Positions 53,564-62,941 of a DNA stretch of 64,000 bases are shown here, piece after piece (position 1 is the first letter of the stretch; each line of letters opens with the position of its first letter). The notes under the pieces were generated by a model. That model was given only the letters and a program-made list of their open reading frames with translations. It was not told the DNA's origin and made no database searches. Position numbers and translations under genes: made by a program. Where the stretch lies: positions 5,456,001 to 5,520,000 of the forward strand of contig NZ_CP109479.1 in assembly GCF_036227485.1 (NCBI RefSeq). Reading direction: 5' to 3'. Origin of the DNA: Streptomyces sp. NBC_01451 (GTDB taxonomy: Bacteria; Actinomycetota; Actinomycetes; Streptomycetales; Streptomycetaceae).

Positions 53564-53764
53564 TCAGACGCCCCGCCCGACGAACCCCGCCCACGCCTCA
53601 CGCGACACGGTGAGCATGGGGCCGGTCTCGGCCTTGGAGTCCCGGACGTGCACGACTGCCGTACCGGCCGCGACCTCTACGCACTGGCCGCCCTCGGTTC
53701 CGCTGTAGCTGCTCTTGAACCAGGCGAGGCCGGAAGCGACGGTCGAGGATTCAGCGTTGTTCAT
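53564..53764 (-). CDS. DUF397 protein
   Basis: A 66-residue single-domain protein. LAWFKSSYSGTEGGQCVEVA and VVHVRDSKAETGPMLTVSREAW are the conserved blocks of DUF397, which in Streptomyces accompanies XRE-DUF5753 regulators (whiJ/abaA-type clusters) and probably antagonises or modulates them. The ATG overlaps the regulator's stop by 4 bases (53761-53764). Confidence 0.9.
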   Translation of the reverse strand: MNNAESSTVASGLAWFKSSYSGTEGGQCVEVAAGTAVVHVRDSKAETGPMLTVSREAWAGFVGRGV

Positions 53765-54618
53765 AGCGATCCCAGCAACCCTTCGATGAACCTCATCGAC
53801 TCTCGCGGAGTGAGAGCCTGTGATCGGATGATCCCATAGCGTGCGGCGGCGAGAACCGTCTGTTCCGGGTCGGTCTCCAGCGTGCTGGTGGCGTGTGTCT
53901 CGGCGTACACGAACTTCTTGCCGTCCTTCCGCGTGACAACCGTGAACGGCCCGTTCACGCCCGCGTTGTCCTCGCAGTCGATCGGCATGACCTGGATCTC
54001 GACGTTTCGCTTCTCGCCGATCAGGAGCAGATGCTCCAACTGTCCCCGCACTACGTCCTGGCCGCCGTATCGGTGCCGTAGCACCGCCTCATCCATCACG
54101 AAGCTCAACAGTGGCGAGGGCCGCCGGTCGAAGATGTCGTGCCGAGCCAGCCGTGCAGCTACTCGCTGCTCGATGATCTCCTGGTCCAGGGACGGACGCC
54201 GCATGGCGAGCAAGGACCTCATGTAATCCTCGTTCTGGAGCAGGCCGTTGACAACATGCGTGTCATACATGAGCAGCTCAAGGCACTCCTTCTCCAGCGC
54301 GGCCATCCCCTGGAAGAAGACGGGATACTGAGCCTTCTCCACCTCCTCCTTCCACACGCTCAACAACCCACCCGCGCCCACAGCTTCGTCCGCCCGGTCG
54401 ATCGTCTTCGGCGACGGAATCCGCCGCCCCTGCTCGTACGAGGCAACCGTCGCCGCCGAGTACCCGATCCGGCGCCCGAACTCCTCGCGGTCCATGCCCG
54501 CCCGTACCCGCCAGGTCTTCATGGTCTGCCCGAACGCGACGACGAACCCCTTCCCGGCCCCGTCCTCGGGCCGCCGCCCGCCCTCGTCGTCGTTCTCCCA
54601 GCCGTCCCCGAGACTCAC
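53761..54618 (-). CDS. XRE-family regulator with DUF5753
   Basis: A 285-residue regulator. The N-terminal HTH (MKTWRVRAGMDREEFGRRIG, then SAATVASYEQGRRIPS) lies at ~33-68. The rest is a DUF5753 ligand-binding-type domain, with the characteristic QNEDYMRSLL near 125, an RR-type helix, FVMDEAVLRHRYGG near 165-178 and IQVMPIDCEDNAG near 205. Such proteins are developmental or antibiotic regulators of the WhiJ type. GTG 54618 is the first start of the frame. It overlaps the DUF397 gene downstream and is divergent from the HATPase gene at 54856, giving the common three-gene set. Confidence 0.9.
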   Translation of the reverse strand: MSLGDGWENDDEGGRRPEDGAGKGFVVAFGQTMKTWRVRAGMDREEFGRRIGYSAATVASYEQGRRIPSPKTIDRADEAVGAGGLLSVWKEEVEKAQYPVFFQGMAALEKECLELLMYDTHVVNGLLQNEDYMRSLLAMRRPSLDQEIIEQRVAARLARHDIFDRRPSPLLSFVMDEAVLRHRYGGQDVVRGQLEHLLLIGEKRNVEIQVMPIDCEDNAGVNGPFTVVTRKDGKKFVYAETHATSTLETDPEQTVLAAARYGIIRSQALTPRESMRFIEGLLGSL

Positions 54619-54855
54619 GACCCCACCGCCCTCGGGGCTTCGCCACCGGCATCCGGAAGTACCCCGCCCCTCGCCTCCGGCCTTGCCGCCGCCATACCCT
54701 CAGTCATCGACCCACCGCCTCCCCGGCCCAACGCCCGCCCACCGGAGGCCGTAACGCCGCGCGCCTCGTACCCGTACGTACACCGCGCGTACAGTCGGTC
54801 CACGTCGGTGCGTCACCACTGGTCACGCTACGCGACCGGCGACACCGTTGTCGGT

Positions 54856-55326
54856 ATGACGACCAAACCCGCGGCCCCCGCAGGCCCCGCCCAACTCGCC
54901 GCCCCCGCACGCGTCTTCGAGATGCGCTTCACCTCCACGCCCCGAGGTGCCCGCCTCGCCCGCCGTCTGACGGCGCTGCGCCTCGACTCGTGGGGCATCC
55001 CGTACGGCACCGACGCGCACGACACCCTCGTACTGATCGTCGGCGAGCTCACCGCCAACGCCGTACTCCACGGCCACGTTCCCGGCCGGGACTTCCACCT
55101 GCGCGTGCACGTCGTGGCCGACGGCCGTACCGTCCGCGTCGAGGTCACCGACACCCGTGCCGAACGGCTGCCCCGGCGCCCGGCCGCCGTCCCGGAGACC
55201 GGCGGCGCCGAGGAAGGCGGCCATGGGCTGCTCCTCGTATCGCAGCTGGCCACCCGTTGGGACTGGCACCCGCGCGAGGACGGGCCGGGCAAGACGGTGT
55301 GGGCGGAGTGTGCGCGGGCGTGGTGA
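54856..55326 (+). CDS. ATP-binding SpoIIAB/RsbW-like regulator (HATPase_c_2)
   Basis: A 156-residue serine-kinase-like ATPase. N-box GELTANAVLHGHV (~77-89), G1-like VEVTDTRAERLP (~108-119), and G2 GGHGLLLVSQLATRWDW (~130-146) match the anti-sigma-factor/WhiJ-cluster HATPase proteins of Streptomyces. ATG 54856 is the natural start; the frame is open much further upstream but encodes only noise antisense to the DUF5753 gene. It may act with the neighbouring XRE/DUF397 pair. Confidence 0.87.
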   Translation: MTTKPAAPAGPAQLAAPARVFEMRFTSTPRGARLARRLTALRLDSWGIPYGTDAHDTLVLIVGELTANAVLHGHVPGRDFHLRVHVVADGRTVRVEVTDTRAERLPRRPAAVPETGGAEEGGHGLLLVSQLATRWDWHPREDGPGKTVWAECARAW

Positions 55327-55345
55327 TGCCGTGCCGTGTCTGTTG

Positions 55346-55497
55346 TCAGGCCGTGCTGTTCGGATGCACGGTCATCACGTCGGCGTCCTCGTACGCGTCG
55401 GGTGTGAGAGTGAGGACCACGCGTCCGTCCGGCCGCTCCGCCGTGGGCCGGGCGGCACGGATGGCCCTGGTGGAAGCGCTCCGGGCACCCTCCCGGG
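55346..55497 (-). pseudogene. Carboxy-terminal stump of an unknown leftward gene
   Basis: About 50 codons ending in RVVLTLTPDAYEDADVMTVH plus five residues and TGA at 55346-55348. The upstream part has been replaced by the RHS copy starting at 55498. The family is not recognisable from the tail. Confidence 0.5.
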
Positions 55498-55932
55498 CCT
55501 GTTCGACGAGGCGGCCGGGCAGGTCGAGACGACCCTGGTGGACCGCGAGTCGACCTCGGACGCGACGTCGGGACTGACCGGGAACCGGGTCAACGCCCGT
55601 ACCTACGCCTACGATCTGTCGGGCAACATCACCACCACCGCCGACACCTACGCGGCCGTCGTGGACCGCCAGTGCTTCACCTACGACGGGATCGGCCAGC
55701 TCACCGAGGCCTGGACCACCCAGCGCACCGGGTGCACGGTGCCGGTCGCCACCGACGGCACGGTGAACGTGACCGCCGACAACGCCGGTTACTGGCAGTC
55801 GTACACCTACGACGAACTGGGCAACCGCAAGACCCTGAACACCCACAACGCCAAGGTGTCGTTCCTGCTGGACGGGACGGTGAACACCGCCGCCGACTCC
55901 ACCACGTCCTACGTCTACGGCACCCCGGACGC
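55498..55932 (+). repeat. 435-bp displaced copy of an internal RHS-gene segment
   Basis: Identical in length and alignment (constant offset 9986) to 45512-45946 of the RHS gene, with five substitutions seen in 435 bases (about 99%). The last ~200 bases show none. It encodes YD repeats in frame but has no start or end of its own, and it joins two truncated genes. Confidence 0.93.
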
Positions 55933-56280
55933 GCCGACTTCTCCCGTATGACGACACCCACGCTCGTCGTCGCCGGCGACAAGGACGCCTCCGCCTTCCT
56001 GACGGTCATGGGCCCGGAATGGCACACCGACCCCTACGTCCTCGCCCCGGGCCCCAAGTCCCTGCTCACCCTGTTCGACGCGGAGCACGGCCTCGGCGGC
56101 ATCTCCGGTTACGACGTCGCCGAGACCACGGACGAGAACCCCGCGCGGGTGGCCGTGGTCCAACGGCTCACCACGGCCTACCTCCGCACCGAGCTTCACC
56201 CCGGGGACCCGGCCTGGCAGTCGGCGTGCGACGAGCTGACGGCAGCCCCCGACCCGCTGGGACGGGTCGAGTCCAAGTGA
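55933..56280 (+). pseudogene. Carboxy-terminal part of an alpha/beta hydrolase
   Basis: After the RHS copy, the frame continues as DFSRMTTPTLVVAGDKDAS... and GPKSLLTLFDAEHGLGG..., which is the late Asp and His region (GDKD and EHG) of an alpha/beta hydrolase, ending at TGA 56278-56280. The nucleophile elbow and N-terminal half are missing. ATG 55948 could start a short product, but without the catalytic Ser it should be inactive. Confidence 0.72.
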
Positions 56281-56310
56281 CCCGGCGACCCGGCGGCCGG
56301 GCAGCCGGGG

Positions 56311-57132
56311 TCAGGGCCGGTCCTCCGCGCGCATCCCGGCGACGAACCGCCGTGCCACGTCGACCAGTTCGCTGCCGGGAGCGTCACCGAGCAGGTCCGC
56401 CGTCAGGGTGACGTCCTTGGTGAGGGTCGCGTCGGCGGGCGTACCGGCGATCCCTGCGAGGGAGCCCGCCCGCAGCCGGACCCCCGAGGCGACGCAGGCC
56501 GAACTGCTCGTCGTCAGGATGTCGGCGAGGCCCGCCGGGTCGATCCCCAGCGCCTCGCCGGCCCGCATCGCGTCGTCGGCGAGGGCGATCTGCGCGGCGA
56601 ACAGGGTGTTGTTGACGAGCTTCGCGTACGACCCGGCCCCGACCCCGCCCAGATGCACGACGTGCCGCGAGAGCGCGGACAGCAGGTCGGACACGTCTGC
56701 CAGTGCCTCGGTGTCACCGCCCACCATGATGGTCAGCTCGCCCGCGAGCGCCCGGGGGCTGCCCCCGCTCACCGGGGCGTCGAGGACACGGAGGCCGTAC
56801 GGCGTGGCCCGCTCGGCGATGCTCCGGATCTGCGCGGGCGACAGCGTGCTGTGCACGAGCACCACGCTCCCCGGTTCCATGGCCCCGGCCAGCCCGTCCG
56901 GCCCGAACACGACCTCCTCCACGCCCGCCGCGTCGAAGACGCAGATGCCGACCGCGTCGACCGCCGCGCCCAGCTCGGCCGGAGTCGCCGCGAACGTGAC
57001 GCCGTCGGTACCCGCGAAGGGTTCGAGGGAAGCCTGTCTGCGGGCGTAGAGGGTGAGGTCGTGGCCCTCGGCCCGGATGCGCTGAGCCATCGGCAGTCCC
57101 ATGTTGCCGAGCCCGATGAAACCGGCCTTCAC
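56311..57132 (-). CDS. NAD(P)-dependent beta-hydroxyacid dehydrogenase family protein
   Basis: A 273-residue 6-phosphogluconate/3-hydroxyisobutyrate dehydrogenase-type oxidoreductase. The N-terminal Rossmann motif is GFIGLGNMGLPMAQRI; LDAPVSGGSPRALAGELTIM (~118-137) is the substrate-binding signature; GAGSYAKLVNN (~165-175) contains the catalytic Lys and Asn. These blocks place it with tartronate semialdehyde reductase, 3-hydroxyisobutyrate dehydrogenase and imine-reductase-like enzymes; substrate not predictable. GTG 57132 has GGAGG about 7 bases upstream, so the longer frame to 57618 is noise. It faces the hydrolase stump convergently. Confidence 0.87.
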   Translation of the reverse strand: MKAGFIGLGNMGLPMAQRIRAEGHDLTLYARRQASLEPFAGTDGVTFAATPAELGAAVDAVGICVFDAAGVEEVVFGPDGLAGAMEPGSVVLVHSTLSPAQIRSIAERATPYGLRVLDAPVSGGSPRALAGELTIMVGGDTEALADVSDLLSALSRHVVHLGGVGAGSYAKLVNNTLFAAQIALADDAMRAGEALGIDPAGLADILTTSSSACVASGVRLRAGSLAGIAGTPADATLTKDVTLTADLLGDAPGSELVDVARRFVAGMRAEDRP

Positions 57133-57377
57133 GATGCCCTCCAGACGGTCGTCCCCGACTCCTCCGCCCGTCGGGCCCGTCCGTCTCTTCTGGCGGCGGC
57201 TCTTCCGGGCGGCGGGACGGACGTGGACTACCCGGTGGCGGGTTCTCTTATGCGAGAGTGTGATTCTCATCTCCGTCGTGGAACCGTGGTGACACCGCGC
57301 GAACTCGGCACAGGCCCCGGCACAGGCCTCAGGGCAAGCCCCCGGCAGTGGCCTCGCCGCCGGCCTCGACACAGGCC

Positions 57378-60300
57378 TCAGTAAAGGCCCTTGTACGCCT
57401 GCCAGCCCGTCGCGATCCTCGTGCGGGGCCCGAACGACCCCTTGCCGTTGCCGGAGTTGCGCCACACGTTGCCGGCCGTGTCCCGGGAGACGATGTCCGC
57501 CCTGGCGTCGCCGGTGAGGTCGCCGATACCGATGACGGCGTTGTAGTTCGAGCCCCAGTCGGCGGCGACCTTCACCCGCGCGCCGAAGCCGCCGGTGCCG
57601 GTCCCGTCGTACCGCCACAGGGTGTTGGACGTGTCCTGGGCCAGCAGGTCGCCGCGGCCGTCGCCGTTGAGGTCGCCGACGCCCACGATCTTCTTGTAGC
57701 CCGACCAGTTCGCGGCGATGCGCACCCGTGCCGCCAGCCTGTTCCCGCTGGTCCCCCGGTAGAGGAACACCTCGCCGGTGGACGCCTTGCGCGCGATCAG
57801 GTCGGGGCGGCCGTCGCCCGTGATGTCGCCGGGGTAGGTCAGCAGGTTGTACTGGTTCCAGCCCTTGCCGAACGAGGTGTACGGGGTGCCGGTGATGAAG
57901 GACTGCCCGCGCATGGTCCGGTACGCCCGCAGTTCGCCGCTGCTGAACCGTACGAGGATGTCGCTCCGGCGGTCGCCGTTCAGGTCGCCGAACGGGATCG
58001 GTGTCACTGAGGACGGCCAGCCCGAGGCCGACATGGCCGAGCCGAACGTGCCCTTCTCGGTGCCGGACCGGTAGCTGATGACACCGGTCGACGTGAGGGT
58101 GAGGACATCGCCGGTCCCGTCGGGCGCCCAGGTGCCGCTGTTGGTGAAGTCGTGCCGTACGGCGGCCCCGGCGGAGACGTTCACCGCTTGCGACAGCGTC
58201 AGCGCGGCGCCGGACCCGTCGGCGGGCTGTGCCGTCAGTCTCAACGTGTACGCGCCGTTGGGTACGAGCGCACCCGCGGTGTCACGGAGGTTCCACCGTG
58301 CTGTCAGGTTGCCGTTCACCTCGCCGCCGGTGAGCGTACGCACCACGGCGCCGGTGGCCTTGCTGGTGAACGTGGCCGTCCAGGAGGCGGCGGGCCTGGA
58401 GAGCAGTCCGCGCCACTGCCACCAGGGGTCGGTGCTCGCACCGCTCTCCCAGGCGTTGTCGGTCGCCTCGGACTCGACGACGCCGAGCGGCTGGGGGGTG
58501 ACCCCGGTGGGGACCAGATGGATCCGCCGGTCGGCGTCGACGTAGGCCGCCGGTCCGCCGAACTTGTCCACGGTCCAAGTCGCCCCGCGCAGGCTGGAGT
58601 TGCCCGCCGCCAGGTCGCCGATCCGCCGGGTGGCCGGGCTGCCGTCGGCGAAGTCGGTGAGGAGGAGGGCTCCGGCCGAGGTGTCGTGGCGTACGAGATA
58701 GCCGTCGCCGAGCAGCGCCTCGCCGGACGGCACGGGGATGTTCTTCTTCGTCGTACGGTCCCAGACACCGGCCGAGGCGGTCGGGCCGCAGGACCAGTAG
58801 AGCCAACGGCCCACGGCCTGGAGTTCCTTGGGCACGCAGGGGGCGCCGGTGTTCACGGTGTCGGTGGTCTTGTTGGTCCGTACGTCCCGCGCGTTGACGA
58901 CGCCCTTGGCGGTGCCCGGGGTCCACAGCCTGACTCCCCAGACGGAGGCGGCGGTGACGGAGCGGGTGAGGATGGGCTTGAGGTCCGCGTAGACGCCGAG
59001 GTCGCCGACGTACTGCCTGGTGGGGGAGGTGCCGTTGACGATCGCGTAGCGGCCGGTGGCGTCGAGGACGGTTCCGGCGGTCGAGGGGAAGAAGAATCCC
59101 GCGCTGTCGGTGGCGTCGAGGGAGCGGACCGACGAACCCGGCTGGTCGGGGGCGGAGCCGGGGTAGACCATCACTGTGCGCCCGTCCCCGGTGGAGTACG
59201 GGCCAGTCCTCCCGTTGCCGCTGAACATGTGCCAGGTCCGCGCGCCCGCCGAGTAGGACGTACCAGCCGTCGAGATCCGCCGGGTGAAGAAAGCCGGGTA
59301 GGCGCTGCTGTCGGCCTCCTCGGTGGCCAGGGTGCCGTTCTGCAGCGACAGCCGGTCGATCTCCGCGGCCACCGGCGGAACGGCGGTCACCTCCGTCAGC
59401 GTCGGCGTCCCCGCCCCCGTGTCGGAGAGCTTCCGTACCGCCCAGTGCGCGGAGTCGGTGCCGCCCGCGACCAGGAGGCCGCCGTCGGGCGTCGAGGTGA
59501 CCGACGTGTTCGCGTGCCGGAGGAGGGTGAGCGCGTCGCCGCCCGCCAGCGGGACGGCCATGAGCGGTCGGCCGGACACGTCGCCCAGGTCGCTGGAAGC
59601 CGGCGCGGAACGGGCGACCATCAGCCAGCGGCCGGCGATGCCCAGATAGGGGTTGCCTCCGGTGCCGGGCAGGGGCACCGTCGTCTCGGCGGCCGAGAGG
59701 TCGGCGCGGTCCAGTACGTGCGCGGTGTTGCCGGACGCGTACCAGACCAGCCGGTCCGCGCTCAGGGCGACGGCCGTCGGAGCGGCGGACACCGTCACGT
59801 CGCCGGTGACCTTCGCGGCGGCCAGGTCCACCAAAGCCAGGTGACGCTTGCCGCCGAGGGCGTAGCTGATGACGGCGGTGCCGCTGTCGCCCCCCAGGAC
59901 GGCGAAGTTGGCGGTGATTCCGGTCGGCCAGCCGTCGACGGTCGTGCCCTCGGCGGGTGCGCCGGCGCCGTACAGCCACAGCACACTGTCGCCGTCGGCG
60001 TCCCGGGCCTCGGTCAGTACGTGAGTGCCGTACGTGGCCGCGTACACGCCGTGGGTGAGGGCGACGTCGGTCGCGGTACCGGCGGCCATGTCCCGCAGGA
60101 CGACCTTCTCGGTCGGCGAGACGACGTCGGTCACGGTGTCGGACGACGAGCCGAGATACGCGGGACTGCTGCCGCGGGGGAGGTCGCCCAGTCCGGTGGT
60201 CGTACCGGTGTCGTACGACGTCCAGAGGTAGCCCGAACCGCCCTCCTGGGCGTGCAGATACCCGCTCGGGCCGGCGACGTACAGCCGGTCCTTGCGCGGG

Positions 60301-60446
60301 ACGTACCGGTCCGACTGGAAGACGGTGTCCGCCGCTACGGTGGTCGCCGCGCCGGCCGGGACGGAGAGCGGGCCGGGACCTGAGGTCACGGTGAGAACGG
60401 CGAGGGTGGCTATGACACCACGGGCAGCGGTACGACGACGGGCCAA
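57378..60446 (-). CDS. Secreted FG-GAP/VCBS repeat protein
   Basis: About 1022 residues. An N-terminal signal peptide (basic start, then GVIATLAVLTVTSGPGPLSV ending in AGAA) is followed by a ~600-residue beta-propeller-like region, a FlgD-Ig-like segment (TARWNLRDTAGALVPNGAYT, ~725), and four FG-GAP/VCBS repeats at the end (GDLNGDRRSDILVR, GDITGDGRPDLIAR, GDLNGDGRGDLLAQ, GDLTGDARADIVSR), whose Asp-rich loops bind Ca2+ in the family. It is probably secreted or surface-associated. TTG 60446 is chosen because AGGAGA lies just upstream; the frame is open to 60521. Confidence 0.82.
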   Translation of the reverse strand: MARRRTAARGVIATLAVLTVTSGPGPLSVPAGAATTVAADTVFQSDRYVPRKDRLYVAGPSGYLHAQEGGSGYLWTSYDTGTTTGLGDLPRGSSPAYLGSSSDTVTDVVSPTEKVVLRDMAAGTATDVALTHGVYAATYGTHVLTEARDADGDSVLWLYGAGAPAEGTTVDGWPTGITANFAVLGGDSGTAVISYALGGKRHLALVDLAAAKVTGDVTVSAAPTAVALSADRLVWYASGNTAHVLDRADLSAAETTVPLPGTGGNPYLGIAGRWLMVARSAPASSDLGDVSGRPLMAVPLAGGDALTLLRHANTSVTSTPDGGLLVAGGTDSAHWAVRKLSDTGAGTPTLTEVTAVPPVAAEIDRLSLQNGTLATEEADSSAYPAFFTRRISTAGTSYSAGARTWHMFSGNGRTGPYSTGDGRTVMVYPGSAPDQPGSSVRSLDATDSAGFFFPSTAGTVLDATGRYAIVNGTSPTRQYVGDLGVYADLKPILTRSVTAASVWGVRLWTPGTAKGVVNARDVRTNKTTDTVNTGAPCVPKELQAVGRWLYWSCGPTASAGVWDRTTKKNIPVPSGEALLGDGYLVRHDTSAGALLLTDFADGSPATRRIGDLAAGNSSLRGATWTVDKFGGPAAYVDADRRIHLVPTGVTPQPLGVVESEATDNAWESGASTDPWWQWRGLLSRPAASWTATFTSKATGAVVRTLTGGEVNGNLTARWNLRDTAGALVPNGAYTLRLTAQPADGSGAALTLSQAVNVSAGAAVRHDFTNSGTWAPDGTGDVLTLTSTGVISYRSGTEKGTFGSAMSASGWPSSVTPIPFGDLNGDRRSDILVRFSSGELRAYRTMRGQSFITGTPYTSFGKGWNQYNLLTYPGDITGDGRPDLIARKASTGEVFLYRGTSGNRLAARVRIAANWSGYKKIVGVGDLNGDGRGDLLAQDTSNTLWRYDGTGTGGFGARVKVAADWGSNYNAVIGIGDLTGDARADIVSRDTAGNVWRNSGNGKGSFGPRTRIATGWQAYKGLY

Positions 60447-60579
60447 CTCGGGTCTCCTGGACAGCGACTGGACGGAAAGAGATGGTCCAGCCCCCGGCTG
60501 TCCCCCCATGACAACGGTCACGAGACTAACAGCGGCCCCACAGGCATCAGGTCAGGTACTGGTCAACCTTCCGTACTTG

Positions 60580-61122
60580 TCAGACCTCCCGCTCGACCGT
60601 CCGCGCGAGAATCCCCAACGTCGCCCGCAGCGCCGACTCCTGGAGGATCGGGAAGATCCCGGCAGCCCGGTAGCGCTCGTGGATGAGGCTCCAGTCGTAG
60701 TACGAGGTGACGTCGGTGCCTCCGGTGCCTCCGGTGCCGCCCGCGGCGGGGCGGAGCCGGTACCCGAAGCGGTGGTTGATGGAGGGCTGGAAGGCGGGGT
60801 GGGTCGGCGTCCACTCGATGAGCGTGTCCTGCTCGAACCGGGTGATCTCCACGGTGACGTCGTAGCGGCCCATCGGCCGGTCGTTCAGGGCCTCGCGGTC
60901 CATGTGCACGACGAACGAGTCCCCGGCCGCGCGCACCGCCTCGCCGTCGGCGGACTGGAGCATGCCCGAACTGTCGATCGCCACATGCCCCTCGGGCTCG
61001 CACAGCAGGCCGAATATCCGGGCCGCCGGTGCGGCTATGAGACGGCTCACCTCGAACCGCTCCACCTGTCCCGCCGCCTGCGCCTGTGCCTGGTCCGCCT
61101 GGTCCGCTCGCTCCGCTGCCAT
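60580..61122 (-). CDS. SRPBCC (START-like) family protein
   Basis: A 180-residue polyketide-cyclase/START-type protein. FEVSRLIAAPAARIFGLLCEP at ~25-45 is the usual first strand and helix; DVTVEITRFEQDTLIEWTP and FGYRLRP mark the central sheet; WSLIHERYRAAGIFPILQESA and LRATLGILARTVE form the long C-terminal helix over the ligand cavity. Ligand unknown. A Gly/Thr-rich insert (GGTGGTGGTD) near 130 is low complexity. ATG 61122 has GGGAGCAGG upstream. It is 52 bp after the phosphatase gene on the same strand and could share its transcript. Confidence 0.83.
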   Translation of the reverse strand: MAAERADQADQAQAQAAGQVERFEVSRLIAAPAARIFGLLCEPEGHVAIDSSGMLQSADGEAVRAAGDSFVVHMDREALNDRPMGRYDVTVEITRFEQDTLIEWTPTHPAFQPSINHRFGYRLRPAAGGTGGTGGTDVTSYYDWSLIHERYRAAGIFPILQESALRATLGILARTVEREV

Positions 61123-61174
61123 GACCCGCCTGCTCCCTGTGCCCCGGTGTGCCTGTCGTCGACGGGCCGGAATT

Positions 61175-62941
61175 CTAGCTTCCGGCCCGGTTGTACCTCG
61201 CGGCGACCAGCGCGATGTCGTCCTCCGGGTCGACGGGGGCGACCTGGTCGAGGACCTGGTCGAGGAGGTCCTCGGGGGCCGGGCAGCCACGGATGCGGGT
61301 GAGACGGCGCAGGGAGGCGTCGATGTCCTCGTGCCGGCGTTCGACCAGACCGTCGGTGTAGAGGAGCAGGGTGTGGCCCGGTTCGCAGGGGGCGGTGAAG
61401 GAGACGTAGCGGCTGTGGCCGGTGCCCAGGGGCGGTCCGGGCGGGACGGGGAGGAGCGTGGCCCGGCCGTCGGGGCGGAAGACGACGGGGGGCAGGTGTC
61501 CGGCGCTGGCGTAGGTGCAGATGCCCCGGCGGGGGTCGGCGACGGCGATCACGCAGGTCGCGGGGCGGTCGGCGGCGGTGGTGTGCAACAGGTGGTCGAG
61601 TTCGAGCAGGATGCGGTCGGGGCCGGGTTCGCGGGCGGCGACCACGCGGAGCATGGCCTGGTAGCGGCTCATCGCGACGGCGGCCTCCAGCCCGTGGCCC
61701 ATCACGTCGCCGAGGGCCAGCAGCGTACGTCCGTCGTCGAGGGCGACGGTCTCGTACCAGTCCCCGCCGACGAGCACCCCCCGTCCGGCGGGCCGGTAGC
61801 GGTAGGCCACGTCGATGTCCGGGTGCGGCCGGCCCGGCTCGGCCAGCAGGGCACGCTGCAACTGGACGACGGCGTTGTGCTCGGTGGTGTAGCGGCGGGC
61901 GTTGTCGAGGCTGATGGCGGCCCGCCCGGCCAGGTCCTGGGCGATCACCGCGTCGGTCTCGTCGAACAGGGGCGAGTCGTGTGCCCGGACCATGGTGACG
62001 GTGCCCACGTCATGGCCACGGGCTGTGAGCGGCACGATCAGGGCGGAGTGGATACCGGCCGCGAGGTAGGCGGCGACGTTGCCGGTGTGGGCGGCGGCGC
62101 GGCCGATGTCCTGCTCGTCCATCAGGTTGTCGATCACCGGCCGTCCGTCCGCCAGACAGCGGACGACGGACGAGCCGGGCTGGTGGTCGACGTACTCGCC
62201 GGGCCGCCCCAGGGGCCGCATCACCACCTCCAGCTCGGGCACCGCGGCCAGCGCCGCCCGGCGCAGCCGCAGGGATCCGTCGCGGGGCGCCCGGCTGGTG
62301 CCGTGCTCGGGGAGGACCTTCACGGTGGCGGCGTCGGCGAGCTTCGCCACCAGGAACTCGGCCAGTTCCTGGCAGGTGGTGTCCATGTCCAGGGTGGTAC
62401 CGACCCGGGTGGCGGCCTCGTCGAGCAGGGCGAGGCGCTCGCGGGCCCGCTCCAGCTCCCGCTGCTCCTGCCGGGCGGCCGAGATCTCCAGCACGATGCC
62501 GACGATCCCCAGCGTCCGGCCGCCCTGCCTCAGCCGGTGGTAGGCGCCGTGCCAGTAGCGCCGTTCCAGCGGGGAGTCGGCCTGGGTGTGGCCGCTGGAG
62601 ACCGTCTCGCGCGGGATGCCGTCCGCGATGACGGCCCGCAGCACGTCCTCACGGGCCTCGACCCCCGGGACGACCTCGGCGGCGGTACGGCCGAGGTGCT
62701 CGGCGGCCGGTACGCCGTTCATGTGCGCCAGGGTGGCGTTGACGTACCGGAAGCGCAGCTCGGTGTCGAGGACGGCGATGGCGGCGGGCGTCCCGTCGAG
62801 GATCTGCCCCAGCAGCTCGCGCACCCGCGCCGACCAGACGTGCCAGAACCCCGGACCACTTTCCGGCGCCTCCGCGCCCAGGTCCTCAACCTCGTCCTTG
62901 CCCTCGCCCGCGCTCTCGTCGCCGGCCCGCTGCCGGTCCAC
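61175..62941 (-). CDS. PAS-GAF-SpoIIE (PP2C-type) phosphatase
   Basis: A 588-residue signalling phosphatase. A PAS domain (LDGTPAAIAVLDTELRFRYV, ~47-150), a coiled linker, a GAF domain (~185-340), and a SpoIIE/RsbU PP2C domain (~370-585) with GDWYETV, ALGDVMGHG, YASAGHLPP and LYTDGLVERR, which hold the metal-binding Asp residues. Such proteins dephosphorylate anti-anti-sigma factors in Streptomyces partner-switching pathways; PAS and GAF probably sense a ligand or light/redox. GTG 62941 is used; the ribosome site is weak. It is divergent from the secreted-protein gene at 63258. Confidence 0.9.
   Translation of the reverse strand: MDRQRAGDESAGEGKDEVEDLGAEAPESGPGFWHVWSARVRELLGQILDGTPAAIAVLDTELRFRYVNATLAHMNGVPAAEHLGRTAAEVVPGVEAREDVLRAVIADGIPRETVSSGHTQADSPLERRYWHGAYHRLRQGGRTLGIVGIVLEISAARQEQRELERARERLALLDEAATRVGTTLDMDTTCQELAEFLVAKLADAATVKVLPEHGTSRAPRDGSLRLRRAALAAVPELEVVMRPLGRPGEYVDHQPGSSVVRCLADGRPVIDNLMDEQDIGRAAAHTGNVAAYLAAGIHSALIVPLTARGHDVGTVTMVRAHDSPLFDETDAVIAQDLAGRAAISLDNARRYTTEHNAVVQLQRALLAEPGRPHPDIDVAYRYRPAGRGVLVGGDWYETVALDDGRTLLALGDVMGHGLEAAVAMSRYQAMLRVVAAREPGPDRILLELDHLLHTTAADRPATCVIAVADPRRGICTYASAGHLPPVVFRPDGRATLLPVPPGPPLGTGHSRYVSFTAPCEPGHTLLLYTDGLVERRHEDIDASLRRLTRIRGCPAPEDLLDQVLDQVAPVDPEDDIALVAARYNRAGS

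Noticed and set aside
54139..54855. Long N-terminal extension of the HATPase protein
   Set aside because: Antisense to the XRE-DUF5753 gene and Pro/Arg/Leu-rich; the family starts near ATG 54856.
55157..55951. 264-codon rightward ORF spanning the HATPase gene end and the RHS copy
   Set aside because: Its first part is a shifted frame of the HATPase gene and its second part the displaced RHS segment; a chance chimera at the junction.
56287..56312. Terminator hairpin between convergent genes
   Set aside because: The GC-rich inverted repeat has a bulge and no T-run; too weak to list as a feature.
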